A stretch of DNA of 64,000 nt from Neonectria sp. B-13 (GCA_002682825.1 NOKP01000001.1:4467296-4531295), one strand, 5' to 3'. Counted from the stretch's first letter, positions 33,773 to 46,262 are shown. Notes: generated by a model from the letters alone, not told the origin. Translations and numbers: made by a program.

Positions 33773-34453
33773 CTACCAAAAAAGCAGAAGAGCCATCGCC
33801 ATCGCCCACGCCGAGCTCAACCCTGGTCCCTGCCGGGCGGTCCCTGACGCAATCACGTGCAGTGGTATCATCTCCGTGATGGTCGGCACCCCAATATAGG
33901 AATCCGAGGCGGTGACTGATTCCTCTGTCGCTTGATGGGTGGGGAGTTTGGATTCCGCGACCGTGGTCGTTGCTGGAACCAACCCGAGGGTCATGACGGT
34001 TGTCATTGTCGTTGTCACTCTGACTGTGGTCAAGTCGGCAACCCCAGCCACACCAACATCAACGAGGACCTCAGGGTCCGTGCAGGTATCGACAGTTATG
34101 CCCTTCGCAAGCCATTAGCTTGTTGTATCCAAACGCGGGAAAGTGTCATACATCAAAGCAGCAGAATCCAGCGCCAGGTGGACAGCAGCACCTCTTCTCG
34201 CAATGTCCAAAGATCTCCCCGCGACAGGTCTGTGGGCATGATTAGATTCGCGTATGGGCGATTAGACCAAGAGCTGCCTCACCTCGCCGAGAACGGGAGT
34301 TTTAGCACGTCGTACTGAACCTCCACGGAGCGAGAGCCACTCTTCGCCCTGAGCCTCTTCAAGGTTGTGCTTGACGAGTGCGCGACTCACGTCAGTGTCT
34401 GCGACCGCAGCACTAACTAGGATGGTGACGAGGAATGTGATGAGACGCATCAT
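33773..34453 (-). CDS. Predicted GPI-anchored cysteine-rich secreted protein
   Basis: Three exons (34453-34283, 34229-34152, 34102-33773) that join in phase to 192 residues; the pieces are not open as one frame. The N-terminus MMRLITFLVTILVSAAVADT is a clear signal peptide. The short middle exon is a dense cysteine knot-like block, TCRGEIFGHCEKRCCCPPG then AGFCCFD, and the third exon adds DTCTDPEV, for eight cysteines. A Thr/Val/Ser-rich stalk follows, then a GPI-type C-terminus, with small residues (GLSS) and a hydrophobic tail ending MAMALLLFW. Introns are 53 and 49 nt with GTGAGG and GTATGA donors. I know no named family. A cell-wall or surface protein is likely. The exact splice choice at the second intron is the least sure part. 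Confidence 0.68.
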
Positions 34454-35506
34454 CCTGGTGTGGGCTCGATGTGTTGTTTTTGCTTGGATGAGAGATGAGA
34501 ACTACGCTGCGTTTATTCAATCAAATATGTTGAGTGACTGGCAGGTGGCAGGTGGCAGCAGGTGGCAGGCAAGCTTTTGTCTAGGTTGTTTTCCGCAAAG
34601 CATTGTGCATTGGTATACAAAGGCGTTTTCTTGGTTTGACAACAGTTTGCGCATACCTACAACCTACGCATGGCATCCGCATTACGATTCGTAGACAGAA
34701 TTGCATCAAAGACATAAACAATAATAAAGAGAGTTACTTTTATCACAACCCCTTATGTCATTATCACATCCAGTGCGTCGTCCTACATGGGGTTCTCTTA
34801 CCGCATCAAGCAAAGTACATCCACGCTGGGTAAGAAGGCACCTGAGCATAAGTCCAAGGCTGCATGAGGTCTCAGTGCTCAGGTAGGGATATCCCTTTGT
34901 ACATCTGAGATACTGACAGCAGCACTACGGGGATTGTGTAAATAGCAACACTCGATAATACAATACCTTAAAAACCGCATTCGTGCATTCATTAATTCTC
35001 CCAATGAAGCGTCAAGCTCAACTAGATCGATGCTTTGTCCATAGCTCGAATTTGAATGGTTTCTTGAGCGCCTAACGACCTAATGACAGAACCCCCCGAG
35101 ATTATCCCGTCCCATTAATCAATTATTCATCATACAAAGGCGAGCTTGGACGATGTGTATGGCCCACTAAACCTGCATCCTCAGGGGTGCCGGGGATATT
35201 TGTGGCGTTCCATATCCCACCTGATCTTGCATCGAAACGATGTAGAACATCCGAACGTTCCGGGTGAGCCCTGACCTACGGACCGGACCGCTATAATGTG
35301 GCTCGCGATCAAGCTGCATCATGCAGCCTGGAGGGCTCCTCTTCAAGCAGGGGAAAATCCCCGATTCGCGTGGCAGGCCAGGGCGGGTTCAGCTCGAAAG
35401 CCTACCGACTAGATTCCCTGCCTGTGGTGCGTCTTCTGACCTGACCGGGCGTTGTGGCACGTTGCCAAGGCCTCATTACCCTGCTCTAGAATGTCGGGTT
35501 CAGGCC
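34454..35506. other. Intergenic between the secreted-protein gene and BUB2
   Basis: AT-richer than its surroundings. It contains a small GGCAGGT repeat (34541-34573) in the secreted-protein promoter and otherwise nothing recognised. Confidence 0.5.
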
Positions 35507-37056
35507 TCACAGAGCGTGGGACACGATCTCAGAGTACACATCATCGGGGATCTTCTTGATGATCCCAATGGTGACAGACTTGACGAGATCCGCGTTCAGC
35601 TGGGGGAAGGACCGCAGGACCTTGTTGGGGCTGTTTTTGTTTTGTTTTGGTTAGAGCTGATTGCCACGAGCAGTACCATAACGTAAACATACCTTGGGGA
35701 CTGGAGAATTTGTGTTCGCATGATGGTAAGCTGGGCAACGATGCAAACAATGTTGAGGTGTGGTCCATAGGCAAACAAGAAGTCCCAGAGGCGCAAGACT
35801 TCGGGCAGCGGAGGCGTGCAAGCGCAGAGGGTCAATACGGATGGGAAGGCGTAAATCTCGGCCGAGAGTCCCTTGGCCGTAAGGTACAGGCTTAGCTTAG
35901 GATCCACGATGGCTAGGACCTTGTCGACGAGAGCAAGTCCTCGGTGGACGCCGTCCATGGCACCCCGGATGTACCCCGGACACTCGCGGGTGAGCAATGA
36001 GTGGAAGGCAACAAAGGCCTCGGCCTCGCTGCGGGCGGCATAGAGGAACGGAGCGGCCAGGACGTTCATGCCCTGAACGTAGGTGCCGGCCTCCGGAGCC
36101 GCAGCGCCGCCGCCGGATTCTGAACCCTCGGTGGTCAGCGTCAGGGCACGGGCGCGGCTCCGGGCGGTGGGAGACGACGCACTGGTGTGGGACTGGCTGG
36201 AGACGGAGGCGCGGCTGCTGCCCGGGCGGCTCTGGCGCTGCTCCTCGCGGGCATCGTGCAGCCTCCAGGCGATGGCGTTGAGCAGGCGGATCAGGCTGGC
36301 CTCGCTGACGCGGCGACGGAAGAGCGGGTCGGTGGTGAGGGTGCGGAAGGTGTCGTTGCGGATCTTGGAGTAGGCCGGGGACGCGCCGCGGTGGATGAGG
36401 GCCAGGTAGTCATCGGTCGAGAGGATGGGGGCATCAAGGAGGACCATCCAGACGTAGATCCTCAGGGTCGACTTGTTAGAGACCGCAAGTTAGTGCTAGG
36501 TCAAGGCAGCATCGAACATTCTCCAGGGGCATCTCACCATTCCGTCCTCGGCGCTCTTGACACCTCCATCAATGACCTTCCAGCGCGCGCTCTCCAAGGC
36601 GCCCAGGAAGTCGCCGTCGGTTGGGCCTTCGCGGATGATCTGCTGCAGCGAGAGGTGACCATGGGAGAAGACGGGCTTCTTTGCACCAGTGCGCTTGCTG
36701 GCGGTGACGACGTTCATTTGGTGGACCATGGGCGGCGTAGCATCACTATTTGCACGGCCGCGTTGAGGCGAGCGGTTGACTGTAGGAGGGGGGCCGGAGG
36801 CACCTTGGCCTGGGGACACACGTGTGGGAGAGACATTGCGAGGCTGTTCACGCTGGCGCTGCTGGGAGATGAGCGAGGGCGGGTTGTTGGCGCGGGCGCC
36901 GAGAGTGTGGGCGGACTGGAGGCGGCGGAGGGCTCGATGGGTGCGTGGTGAGGGCGGTGCCTGAAGTTCGGTCATGAGCGAGGCGGCGAGCGAGGGGATC
37001 GCGGGCCTAGAGGAGGAGGAGGCCGATGCGGAGGCCGAGAACGAGGGATCCGACAT
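35507..37056 (-). CDS. BUB2: Bub2/Cdc16-type TBC-domain GTPase-activating protein
   Basis: Three exons (37056-36538, 36471-35693, 35630-35507) encode 473 residues. A Ser/Pro-rich N-terminal extension (1-150) precedes LQQIIREGPTDGDFLGALES. Then comes the TBC domain, with LRIYVWMVLLDAP, the arginine-finger motif IRNDTFRTL, and the glutamine-finger motif TYVQGMNVLAAPFLY. The last exon ends LVKSVTIGIIKKIPDDVYS. Bub2 with Bfa1 is the GAP for Tem1 in the spindle-position checkpoint; in fission yeast Cdc16 with Byr4 acts on Spg1 to control septation. A low-complexity Ser/Arg insert (SSRASVSSQSHTSASSP) lies inside the TBC domain between the two finger motifs. Confident assignment. Confidence 0.93.
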
Positions 37057-39264
37057 GGTTTCGGTAGGCGGGAGGAGTTGTCTCGATTAGAGGCGAGGCA
37101 TTGACGGGGAATTAGGACGATGAAGAGGAGGGGAGGAGAACAGAGAAGACCAAGAGCACCAGCAATTATCAGCGCAGCAGTGGTACGAAGATGTCACTCG
37201 CCGGCGGTGTTGTGGTGATGAAGCCTGTGGTTGTTTTGCGCCGAGACATGTTAGCGGGGAGGCTGGAACAGGGCTGAATCCTGATGAGGCTGGCGGATGG
37301 CAACGTAGTGGGACATGGATGACTTCACAGTTCACACCTTAGTCCACACTTAACACCCGCGTCTCATCGTGTTGGTTTCGCGTTGACGTAGCGCTGTTTA
37401 GCTTTGAGACAAGACGAAGAGAAGCATGCAACGAACTGGAAAACAGCGTAGCATTTGATTTTGAACCTTTTGGTGGTTTTCGAGTATGGATTTCTCCTCC
37501 GGGCACAGACGCAGTATTTCCCATCTGGTTTTCTCCCCCTTGTGTTGTTGGTGCACGGAGAATGGCGAGAGGCTGGGGTAGCACCTGGGTACCAGCTGGT
37601 TTTCCGGCAAGATGACTGGCAAGCAAGACGACTCGCTGACAAAGGAGGACATAAAGAGGGGAAATCGATGATAGAAAGCATGAAGGAATTGGCTCAAAGT
37701 TGCATCACTCCTTAGGTAAGTATGCAGTAGACAAGGCGAGGCAGGCTGGTGGCATGTTTGTTTGAACAGCCAGACAAATGCAAGCTTACGAATGCCGATG
37801 GTCCGAGGTTTCTGTATCCCAGTCTCTTGCCCCGCTATGCCTCTCCATGTCCGTACGGAGTACAGAATCTGCAGTCTGCAGTCTGCAGAGCGGTTTGTAA
37901 GAAACGGTGGGACCCTGAATGGGAGAAAAAGGAAGCCAGCTTGCCCCCGTTGATGGGTCCGGGAATGGCAAGGGGCCAAGCCTGAACTCCCCGAGATTGC
38001 CGTCCTTCGCGTTGTTCTCGAAGCTTATGGATAGACTTGTTGCAAAGCAGATCCAGGCGTGGGATGGGTCCCCTAGTATCTTATCTTGTACTTTGCACCC
38101 CGTCCGCGTGCTCATCAATTGTTGCTGCTATCCTTTCGAATACCCGTTAGCAGCAGAGCGAGAGGTACCGTGATAGAGTCTCCGGACCGCGGTACGGAGC
38201 ACTTGGCACGCACAGTGTGTACCTGCAGACCCGGAAAACGGATACGTCATTCCGCAAGGGGCAAGGCGGCGATTGCACCATCGGCCGTAGTTCAAACACC
38301 ACCACCAACTCTCACCTTCAAAGGACCACCACGCGGGATGTCCGCCTCGCGATTTCGTCATGCGAGCGGGAGCACAGTGGGATTTCCCTCTAGGCTCGTC
38401 CTCTGCCCTCTGTGGCCACGCCGACGGCCCGATATGACCCTCTATTTGCGGCCCTTGTGCCCACCCCGACACCCGAGATCCTAGAGGCAGCTACGGGGTG
38501 CGGGAGTAGGGGCCAAGGGCAACAATCACCGGCCCGTCGTCATCAGGGATTTTCAGCTGTCCAGACTCCAGCTGTTCTCTTACGCGTACTCTTTGCTCTC
38601 CACATAGTGAGGTAATCCCTGAAAAAACAGTCGCCCTGTTTACGAAACCCGACTTCCGTCTTTCTCTTTCTCTTTCTCCTGTGCTTCTCTCCTGTGATTT
38701 CTTTCTTTCTCGGTCTCTATTTCTGTCTATTCCTATTACATCTCTGCATCTCCCCGTTCTTGGCGCCCTGGAATGTTATGTTTATGTCGTCTTTTCCCCC
38801 ACGATATTCGTCATCCACATTGCACTAAGACCCCAGACCACAAGACAAGCAACAAGGCCCAGACTGCCGTCTTATTCGCTACAATCCCACCCTTTGCACC
38901 CTTTTAGTACGCGCTGTCACACTCTGACCGACCTTCCGAGACACGGCGTAGGACCTGGTGATCGGCTTCGTGGGGTGAGCAGAGTGGTGTATTGAAGCCT
39001 GACCATCAGCCCTCGATCAACTCCCCGTGGCTACCAAATAACTACATCAGTCAGCCGTTCCGCCGCACCATGCTCTTCTGAATCCAAAAGTCTTGGCCTT
39101 TTGATCCTGCAACGTTACGGTTGTGCGACGAATCGGCTGCGTTCCCGTCCGGCGCTGACTCTGATACTGGCCTGTACTACGCACCCACTTGTACTACGCA
39201 CCACGGCTTATAGCACTCGCTATAGCGCAACGCGACATCCGTCGGCATCAGCTCTTCCGCTGAA
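37057..39264. other. Intergenic between BUB2 and the sulfate permease
   Basis: 2.2 kb with no supported gene; overlapping frames on both strands are shadows of one another. Contains a triple CTGCAGT tandem at about 37869-37888 and a CT-rich leader (38655-38720) before the permease. Confidence 0.5.
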
Positions 39265-41774
39265 ATGCCAGGCTTTGCCAACAAAATTGGCCATGGCCTA
39301 GTCAAAGCCCTGGGTATCAAGCTCGAAGACCAGACCTCGGCATCTCAGGATGACGTGACGAGGGGCGAGTCTATAATGTCGAAGCAAACTAGTCACTCCT
39401 TCTTCGAAAGCGTCCCGACCTCATCCGAATGGCTTCATGGCCAGGTTCCTTCCCGCGAAGAGTTTACCGAGTACGGAAGATCACTGTTCCCTTTCCTGTC
39501 ATGGATTAGCCACTACAACTTTCAGTGGTTTGCTGGTGACTTGGTCGCCGGCATCACCATCGGCGCTGTCGTTGTTCCTCAGGGCATGGCCTACGCGATC
39601 CTCGCCAATCTTGATCCTCAGTTCGGTCTCTATTCGTCCTTCATCGGTGTTATGATATACTGGATATTCGGTACCTCCAAAGACATATCTATCGGACCAG
39701 TCGCCGTGCTGTCCACGGTTGTCGGCAATGTCGTCCATGACATTCGCGCCTCGGGTCTAGACGTCTCTGCCCACGTCATTGCTTCGGCCCTGTCTGTCAT
39801 TTCCGGATGCATCGTTCTCGCAATCGGCTTGTTACGGTGTGGCTGGATCGTGGATCTCATTTCAATCACCTCCCTCTCAGCCTTCATGACAGGCTCCGCT
39901 ATCACCATTTGTGTCGGCCAGCTTCCTTCCCTCTTGGGTCTCACGGGCTTCTCAAGCCGAGATTCGCCTTACGAGGTCTTCATTAACACGCTGAAGAACC
40001 TTGGAGATACAAAGCTTGATGCCGCCATGGGGCTCTCGGCACTTTTCATTCTCTACCTTATCCGTTCCGGGCTTACGAATTCCGCCGAGCGTTACCCAAG
40101 ATTCAAGCGACTCCTTTTCTTCGCCAACACGATGCGGACAGTCTTTATTATTCTTCTATACACGTTGATCAGCTGGGCCCTCAACCATCACAGACGAAGT
40201 GATCCGATGTTCAAAATCCTGGGATCGGTTCCGAAAGGTAGGTCTTGTTGGAACTCCCCAAACCGCTAATTAAGCTAATGTGGTCTTTAATAGGCTTTCG
40301 GAACATCGGCGTTCCTGAGATATCAGGAGACTTGGTCTCCAGGTTTGGATCATATCTTCCCGCCACCGTCATTGTGTTGTTGGTTGAGCACATTGCCATC
40401 TCAAAATCCTTTGGAAGGGTGAACAACTACACAATCGACCCTTCGCAAGAGATGGTGGCCATCGGCATGACAAATATCATCGGTCCCTTTTTCGGCGCGT
40501 ATCCTTCCACTGGGTCGTTTAGTCGTACAGCTATTCAGTCCAAGGCCGGAGTCCGAACGCCTGCCGCGGGGCTTGTCACGGGAGCTGTTGTCCTCATCGC
40601 TACATACCTCTTGACGGCTGTCTTTTTCTACATCCCGAGCGCTACTCTGGCTGCCGTCATCATCCACGCTGTGGGCGACCTCATTACGCCCCCAAACACG
40701 GTCTACCAATTTTGGCGAGTCTCGCCCATAGAGGTCTTCATCTTCTTTATTGGTGTATTTGTCAGCATATTCACCCAGATCGAGGATGGTTTGTATGCAA
40801 CCGTCTGCCTTTCGGCCGCTGTTCTCATCTATCGAATCCTCAAGGCTAGAGGGCGGTTCCTTGGCAAAGTCAAGGTTCATTCGGTTCTTGGCGACCATAT
40901 CATTGGAGATGATCATCGCCAGCTGGTGGGGATGTATGGAACCTTCGACAATGTTGACACCTCGGCGCGGAACGTCTTCTTACCGCTTGATCACGGCGAT
41001 GGTTCCAATCCCGAGGTCGAAGTTGATCATCCATACCCGGGAATTTTCATCTACCGCTTCTCCGAGGGCTTCAACTACCCCAATGCCAACTTTGCGTTAG
41101 ATTACTTGACGGACTTCGTTCAGGAAAACACGCGACGCACCAGCCCTGAGGACTTCGACCGCCCAGGAGATCGACCGTGGAATAACCCAGGACCTCGACA
41201 GTCGTCCAAGAGGCCCGCAGCCTCCGATCCGGACTATAATCTGCCACCACTCAAGGCCGTAATCCTGGATTTCAGCTCCGTGAACAACGTTGACATCACT
41301 TCGATCCAGAGACTCATTGATATCCGGAACCAACTCGACTTGTACGCAGCACCCAACATGGTGGACTGGCACATTGCGTGCATCAACAACAGATGGACCA
41401 AGCGAGCCCTCGTATCCGGAGGCTTTGGCGTTCCAGCTGGACATGGCGAGGGAAGAGCGCAGCGCAGGTGGAAATCCATCTTCAGCGTGGCAGAGATTGG
41501 TGGCAAGGACTCCGCAGCGGCGACTGCCCAGGATGCGGCCAATACCCGTGATCACGCCCTCCGGGGAGAAGAGCGAAAGAAGGATGAAGAACTGGCACTC
41601 GGCGGTTACTCTCCGTCTGAAATGTGCCTGTCCCCTGGAGAGGCAGAGAAGTTGAGGAGGAAGGGGGCTGTGGTCCACGGGCTGGACATGCCCCTGTTCC
41701 ATGTGGACTTGACGAACGCGCTGCAGAGCGCAATCGCAAACGTTGAAGGGAGACCGGAGTCCAGGGCAGCATGA
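39265..41774 (+). CDS. SUL1/cys-14-like: Sulfate permease, SulP/SLC26 family
   Basis: Two exons (39265-40237, 40294-41774; 56-nt intron with branch-like GCTAAT) encode 817 residues. After a cytosolic N-terminus comes the SulP start WFAGDLVAGITIGAVVVPQG, then the family signature around YSSFIGVMIYWIFGTSKDIS and about ten to twelve membrane helices through HAVGDLITPP and EVFIFFIGVFVSIF. A C-terminal STAS domain is recognisable from KAVILDFSSVNNVDITSIQ onward. A charged insert (NTRRTSPEDFDRPGDRPWNN) interrupts the region before it. It imports sulfate across the plasma membrane for cysteine and methionine synthesis. Fungal genes of this type are normally under the Cys3/MetR regulator; I did not find a clear binding site upstream. 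Confidence 0.95.
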
Positions 41775-42283
41775 CTCGTTTGAAACAAACATCCGTACTC
41801 ATAGACTTGAGCGGCATCAGCATAGTTGGCGTTTCTGGGGGTTCATTTTGATCATTAGCGAGCATTAACATAGACCTGGGGACATGTCGTCGAGTGTAGA
41901 ACGCTGGCGTCAGGCGGTGGCTGTATACATGAAGAAGGACTAGACATTTAAACATGATGATTTACATATACGAATAATTCATTCGTAATGACTTGATGCT
42001 TACAATAACCACCTACCTTCATGTACCTACTTATTTAGGTCAGGCAGCGAGATGTTCGCATGCCTTTAAACTAGAAAGTCATTTATCGGGAGTCACATGA
42101 TCTCGCGTGTCGCCACACCCCCTCTACGCGTCTCTGATGTCGACTCCACGTCGTTGCCTGAACTCCCTTCGTCATTCATGTCCACACAAACAACTCGTCT
42201 CTGGCAGCCTATCCACGCTAAGGTTCTGTTGTTGGAGTCTTTGATCCATAATTTCCCAAAAGAATATCGTCCCCTCAGCAGCC
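41775..42283. other. Intergenic between the sulfate permease and the Wss1-like gene
   Basis: Permease 3' flank, AT-rich around 41945-42080, and the Wss1 promoter. Nothing else seen. Confidence 0.5.
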
Positions 42284-43820
42284 ATGGTTGCTGGATATCA
42301 GCGGCTGAATGAGAAGAAGTCGCAGCCGAACCCTAATATTGTCTTCATCAAGCCTTTGAAGGGACCGGATGAGAAGATCGCCCAGGATTTTCTCGAGAGA
42401 ATAGCAGCACAATGCCGTAAGTTATCCATTCGTAGAGATGCTTCAAAGTCACCGCCCTAATTACGGCCATGTTTCAGGACCCATTATGCGAGAACGTCAC
42501 CTCTACGTCACCTCTCTAGAAGAGTATGAACCAAACCGTGAATTCGTCGGGCGCAATTTCAATGCCGGTGAGGTTGTACAACTCGTTCTGAAGTCACCCA
42601 GCACCGGCCGGTGGCTTCCGTTTGACTATGTTCAGCTGGTCATGATGCATGAGCTGGCGCATTGCAAGCAGATGAACCACTCCCGAGCCTTCTGGGCTGT
42701 GAGACACTCCTACGCAGCGCAAATGCATGAGCTCTGGTCCAAGGGCTACACAGGAGATGGTGTCTGGGGTAGGGGTGCGAATCTAGGGACCGGCGAGTGG
42801 GAGAACAACACGGTACGCGCGGACGAGGTTTTGCCAGAGCACCTCTGTGGAGGCACATACAGATCCCGGGGGAGGAAGCGGAAGGCGAAACCCACCTTGA
42901 CATATCAGGAGAGAAAAGAGAAGAGGATCCTGAAAAAGTTTGGGAAGAATGGGGTATCCCTCGGAGCGGATGAAGAGACTAAGGTCAAGCTGGAAAAGGG
43001 GAAGAAGGTGCAGGGCAAGCCTCGCGTGGCCGGCAGCGCAAGGGGACGGGAGCTCCGGGCAGCAGCGGCGCTGGCACGTTTCGAGACAAAGAAGGAGGAT
43101 GACGATGTCGTAAATGCCAAAGAGGAAGACCAAGAGACGGAGTCTGGCAGCGACAGCGAATACGAGGATGACGTGGCGACAGGACCCGATTCGAAGGACG
43201 CGATAGATGTCGACGGCACCAGGCTGGTGGATGGGAAGGGTCGGGGAATGGTCAGGGTCTGCGAAGATGAGGATGCCGATGACCCTTCAGCGCGGAATGA
43301 GCTTGAGGAGCTGCAGGGCATGTTCAGAAGGGTCAAGAGAGAATCGCCAGAGCGACAGGCTCCGGTGGCCGTGAGAGATTTAAGGGGGAAGGGAAAGGTC
43401 AAGTCGGAACCTCAGGACGATGATCAAAGCGAGGCAGTGAGTCGAAGGGTCAAGGCGGAGCCGACCGATGAGCCTTTGGGGGTCGATGTGCCAGCGCCAG
43501 AGCCAGAAAAGCCAACGACAGCGAACAAGGCTCACTCAGACATATCCGACCGTACGCGAGACCACCCTTCAAAGGCGCCCTCAAGAACGATCGAAGCTAC
43601 TGGCAACAGACAGGACACGGCAGCAACGTCGTGCTCCATGTGCTCGTTCTCCAACCCCAGGCCAGCACTCACCTGCGCCATATGTGCCAACGTCCTGGAT
43701 CCCACAACCCCAGGCTCATGGCAATGCCAGAGCGGCGCGTGCAGGAACACGGACTATCGCAACGCGGGTGACTGTGGAGTGTGTGGGCTTTGCGGGCAGA
43801 GGCGAGGAGATGCTGGCTAG
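42284..43820 (+). CDS. WSS1-like: Wss1-type WLM-domain metalloprotease (DNA-protein crosslink repair)
   Basis: Two exons (42284-42416, 42478-43820) encode 491 residues. The WLM domain starts in exon 1 (NIVFIKPLKGPDEKIAQDF) and continues RPIMRERHLYVTSLEEY. It holds the zinc-protease motif MMHELAHCKQMNHSRAF (HExxH with a third His), followed by GRGANLG. Wss1, like SPRTN, digests proteins covalently trapped on DNA and is tied to SUMO and Cdc48. The long acidic and Lys-rich middle (about 180-420) contains DAIDVDGT and short hydrophobic-acidic stretches that could bind SUMO. The end has a RanBP2-like zinc motif (CSMCSFSNPRPALTCAIC) and a further Cys-rich cluster (CQSGACRNT then CGVCGLCGQ). Confidence 0.92.
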
Positions 43821-44549
43821 GGTTGTCAATGGTGGGATTTAATCGGATTGCCGAGGCACATACATAGTACGCCTGTAGTGAGATTCTAGGCGCTGTTAAG
43901 GGGTTTGTCGTCTTCGTTGTTGAAGTTGCTAGCAACGACGCCATGTTGACTTGGGGATATTGGAACTGCACCTGCAGTTGGGAGAGTTGCATCAACGACG
44001 ATGACTCGAAAAACAAAACACACAAGAAGTGGTCAATTCCGTGTATTTGCTGAGAACAACGTCTCTAGAAACAGATCACGAAACTCAGTTGATGCAGTCT
44101 AGATCCCATTGTGGCCATGCACGGGCAAGGGGAAACAACCCCTTCTCCACCCTCCTTAGACATTGTTTCAGGAGGCACCCGACTCGCGGCTCGTTTCACC
44201 TGGGACGCGGGCGGCTAGAACAACTTTTACGCCTCACTTCTCTCCTTTTATTGTCTGTTTTATCATCTACTTCACCCTCTGCTTATTTTTGTGGGTGTGT
44301 GTGTGTGTGCCTTGCCTTTCTTCCACTGCCAGCGGTGTCCTACTTGCTCAAACCATACTTTGATTCTTTACCTTCTCCCGGCACGATCTGTGATCGCCGC
44401 TTTCTTATCCTTTCCGCTTCTATATCGCATTTGCAACGTGCTTGTTGGTCTTCCACGATTTCATAAACAGGCTCTTCTTCAGAAGCCCCTCTCAGTGCCT
44501 ACGATACCTCACGTTATCTTACCCTCGTCGCCAATTACACGCCGCGAAC
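43821..44549. other. Intergenic between the Wss1-like gene and the secreted-protein gene
   Basis: Leader of the secreted-protein gene with a GT run at 44291-44311; no other gene. Confidence 0.5.
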
Positions 44550-45133
44550 ATGGTCTCTTCGTACAAGCTCCTCCGGGCCATCATCGTCGTTGCCAGCGCC
44601 GTGGCGGCCACAGCGGCTCCCCGGGGAAACAAGATCCTAGATAGAGTGCCGCTCATGCCTCGAATCCCCAGCGTCTCCAAGCACCACGAGGTCCTCCGCG
44701 CGCGAGCCACGATGGAGGTAGACCACAGCGTCTTGGCGAAGGCGACGTGCCTCGACTCCAACCAGTATGACATGCCCCTCTCCGCCCCGCAAATAGATGG
44801 GAACTTCTCTTACTCACACGTGGCTGCAGGGCAATCCTCCTCCACGACGAAACAGTCGCCCAGCTGAGCATATGCGGCGGGATGCCTGGATCCATCGACC
44901 GGTGCACGGGCGCGTGGGCGGCGACGGTCGGCGAGGTCGGCACGGCGCTGTTCACGGTGTCGGCGGACGACGCGGGCGCTGCCATCACCATCTCCAAGGG
45001 ACGGTGGATGCGGTGTGTGCAGGCGGCGCGCGACCGGTGCCCGACGGGCAGTCTCTCGGCGACGTGCGTGGGGGGTGCGTCGAGCGGTGACGTGAGCTTT
45101 ACGATTGAGAAGCCGCGAAGCCACGATCTGTAA
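44550..45133 (+). CDS. Small secreted protein of unknown function
   Basis: Two exons (44550-44764, 44830-45133; 65-nt intron with GTATGA donor) join in phase to 172 residues. The start MVSSYKLLRAIIVVASAVAA is a signal peptide ending near TAAPRG, and an RAR site further on suggests a processed propeptide. The mature part has six cysteines (CLDSNQ, LSICGG, DRCTGAW, MRCVQAARDRC, ATCVGGA) and the phrases TVSADDAGAAITISKGRW and SGDVSFTIEKP. From memory, other fungal secreted proteins share this CGG ... KGRW ... CVGGASSGDV layout, but no function is known to me. The second exon is required: the first exon's frame otherwise runs into a stop within unconserved sequence. There are no membrane helices after the signal. 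Confidence 0.75.
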
Positions 45134-45185
45134 GCTTTGAGGAAGCGTGGACCGACGCCCAAGATGGCGGTCAGTTGGTGGAAGA

Positions 45186-45237
45186 GACGGGAAAGGGACG
45201 GGAAAGGGACGGGGAAGAGACAGGAAAGAGACGGATG
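45186..45237. repeat. GGGACGGGAAA-type minisatellite
   Basis: About four to five imperfect copies of an 11-nt purine-rich unit, 50 bp after the stop of the small secreted protein gene. Confidence 0.75.
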
Positions 45238-46024
45238 GGGCGAAGATGGGAGAGCAAGAGCTCAAGATGGATGGACATGTGCGTGGGGGGGCTTTGTCAG
45301 GACTCGGTGAACTCGTCGAGGCGGTCTCGAGAACGGGGAGTCGACGTCGTTGAGAGCCCCTCAACAGCCGGTCGACAATCCGCCCAACGCATACACACAT
45401 GCACGCTCCTGCACGTCTCCTACACACTTTATTACAGCACTGCGCGCTTCGATGCACGTATTCAAGTAGTCTGCAATGTCTGGAACATAATCATTGGATA
45501 CGCACGCAAAGATCGACAACGACTCACCGAGGTCTAGACCGTTGTCGACCCAGATTACTGGCCGCCTTTGCGCCTCGGTGCCCGCACGTCGTCTAAGCCA
45601 ATGCCCCCCCGGCGGTTGTCATGCTTTCCGCCCATTCCCCATTCTTCCCACACCAAAAGCTTGCCCGGCCCCGTCTGCTGCAGGAGACGGCCGAGCTGGT
45701 GATAAGCAGCCACCAAGCTCGCTAATCTCTGGGAGGGTGGTGAGAGCGACGGGAGCAGTCTGGGCCAAGACTCTTGGAGCGGCCTAGGCTGTGCTTCCGT
45801 CGATGCTACAGCGATAGTGCAGGCAAGATGTTGAGATGAAAATCGAGGATGGGTTCATTGGCCGCCACGGCATGCGCGGCGACGCAATTGCCCTGGTTTC
45901 CGGATGAATGAGACATGCATGCTACATCGTCAGAGGCATGGGAAGCCAGCCACGTATGGGGCAAGGGGGGGCATGATGGGGTTTCGTTTTCTGTATCGGA
46001 CTGCGTGGGTGTGTGTTTGCGCGC

Positions 46025-46059
46025 CTGTCTGTCTTTCTGTCTGTCTGTCTGTCTGTCTA
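46025..46059. repeat. GTCT tetranucleotide microsatellite
   Basis: Tandem TGTC units with one TTTC interruption, non-coding. Confidence 0.8.
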
Positions 46060-46200
46060 TCTTTGTGTCTTGCCTTTCTTTCTTTCTGGCTGTCCATCTA
46101 TCAGGGTTAGTGGACGTAAGGATTTCAAGTGCGCCGGTGCGAGAGTCTTGATGGGTGGTTGTGTGGATTATAAAAAGAGGTGAGACTGCGAGGGAGAACC

Positions 46201-46262
46201 AGAGAGAGAGAGAGAGAGACAGAGAGAGAGAGTGTGTGTGTGTGGTGTGTCTGTGTGTGTCT
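46201..46262. repeat. Compound GA/GT microsatellite
   Basis: A GA run with one CA interruption passes directly into a GT run; non-coding. Confidence 0.85.
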
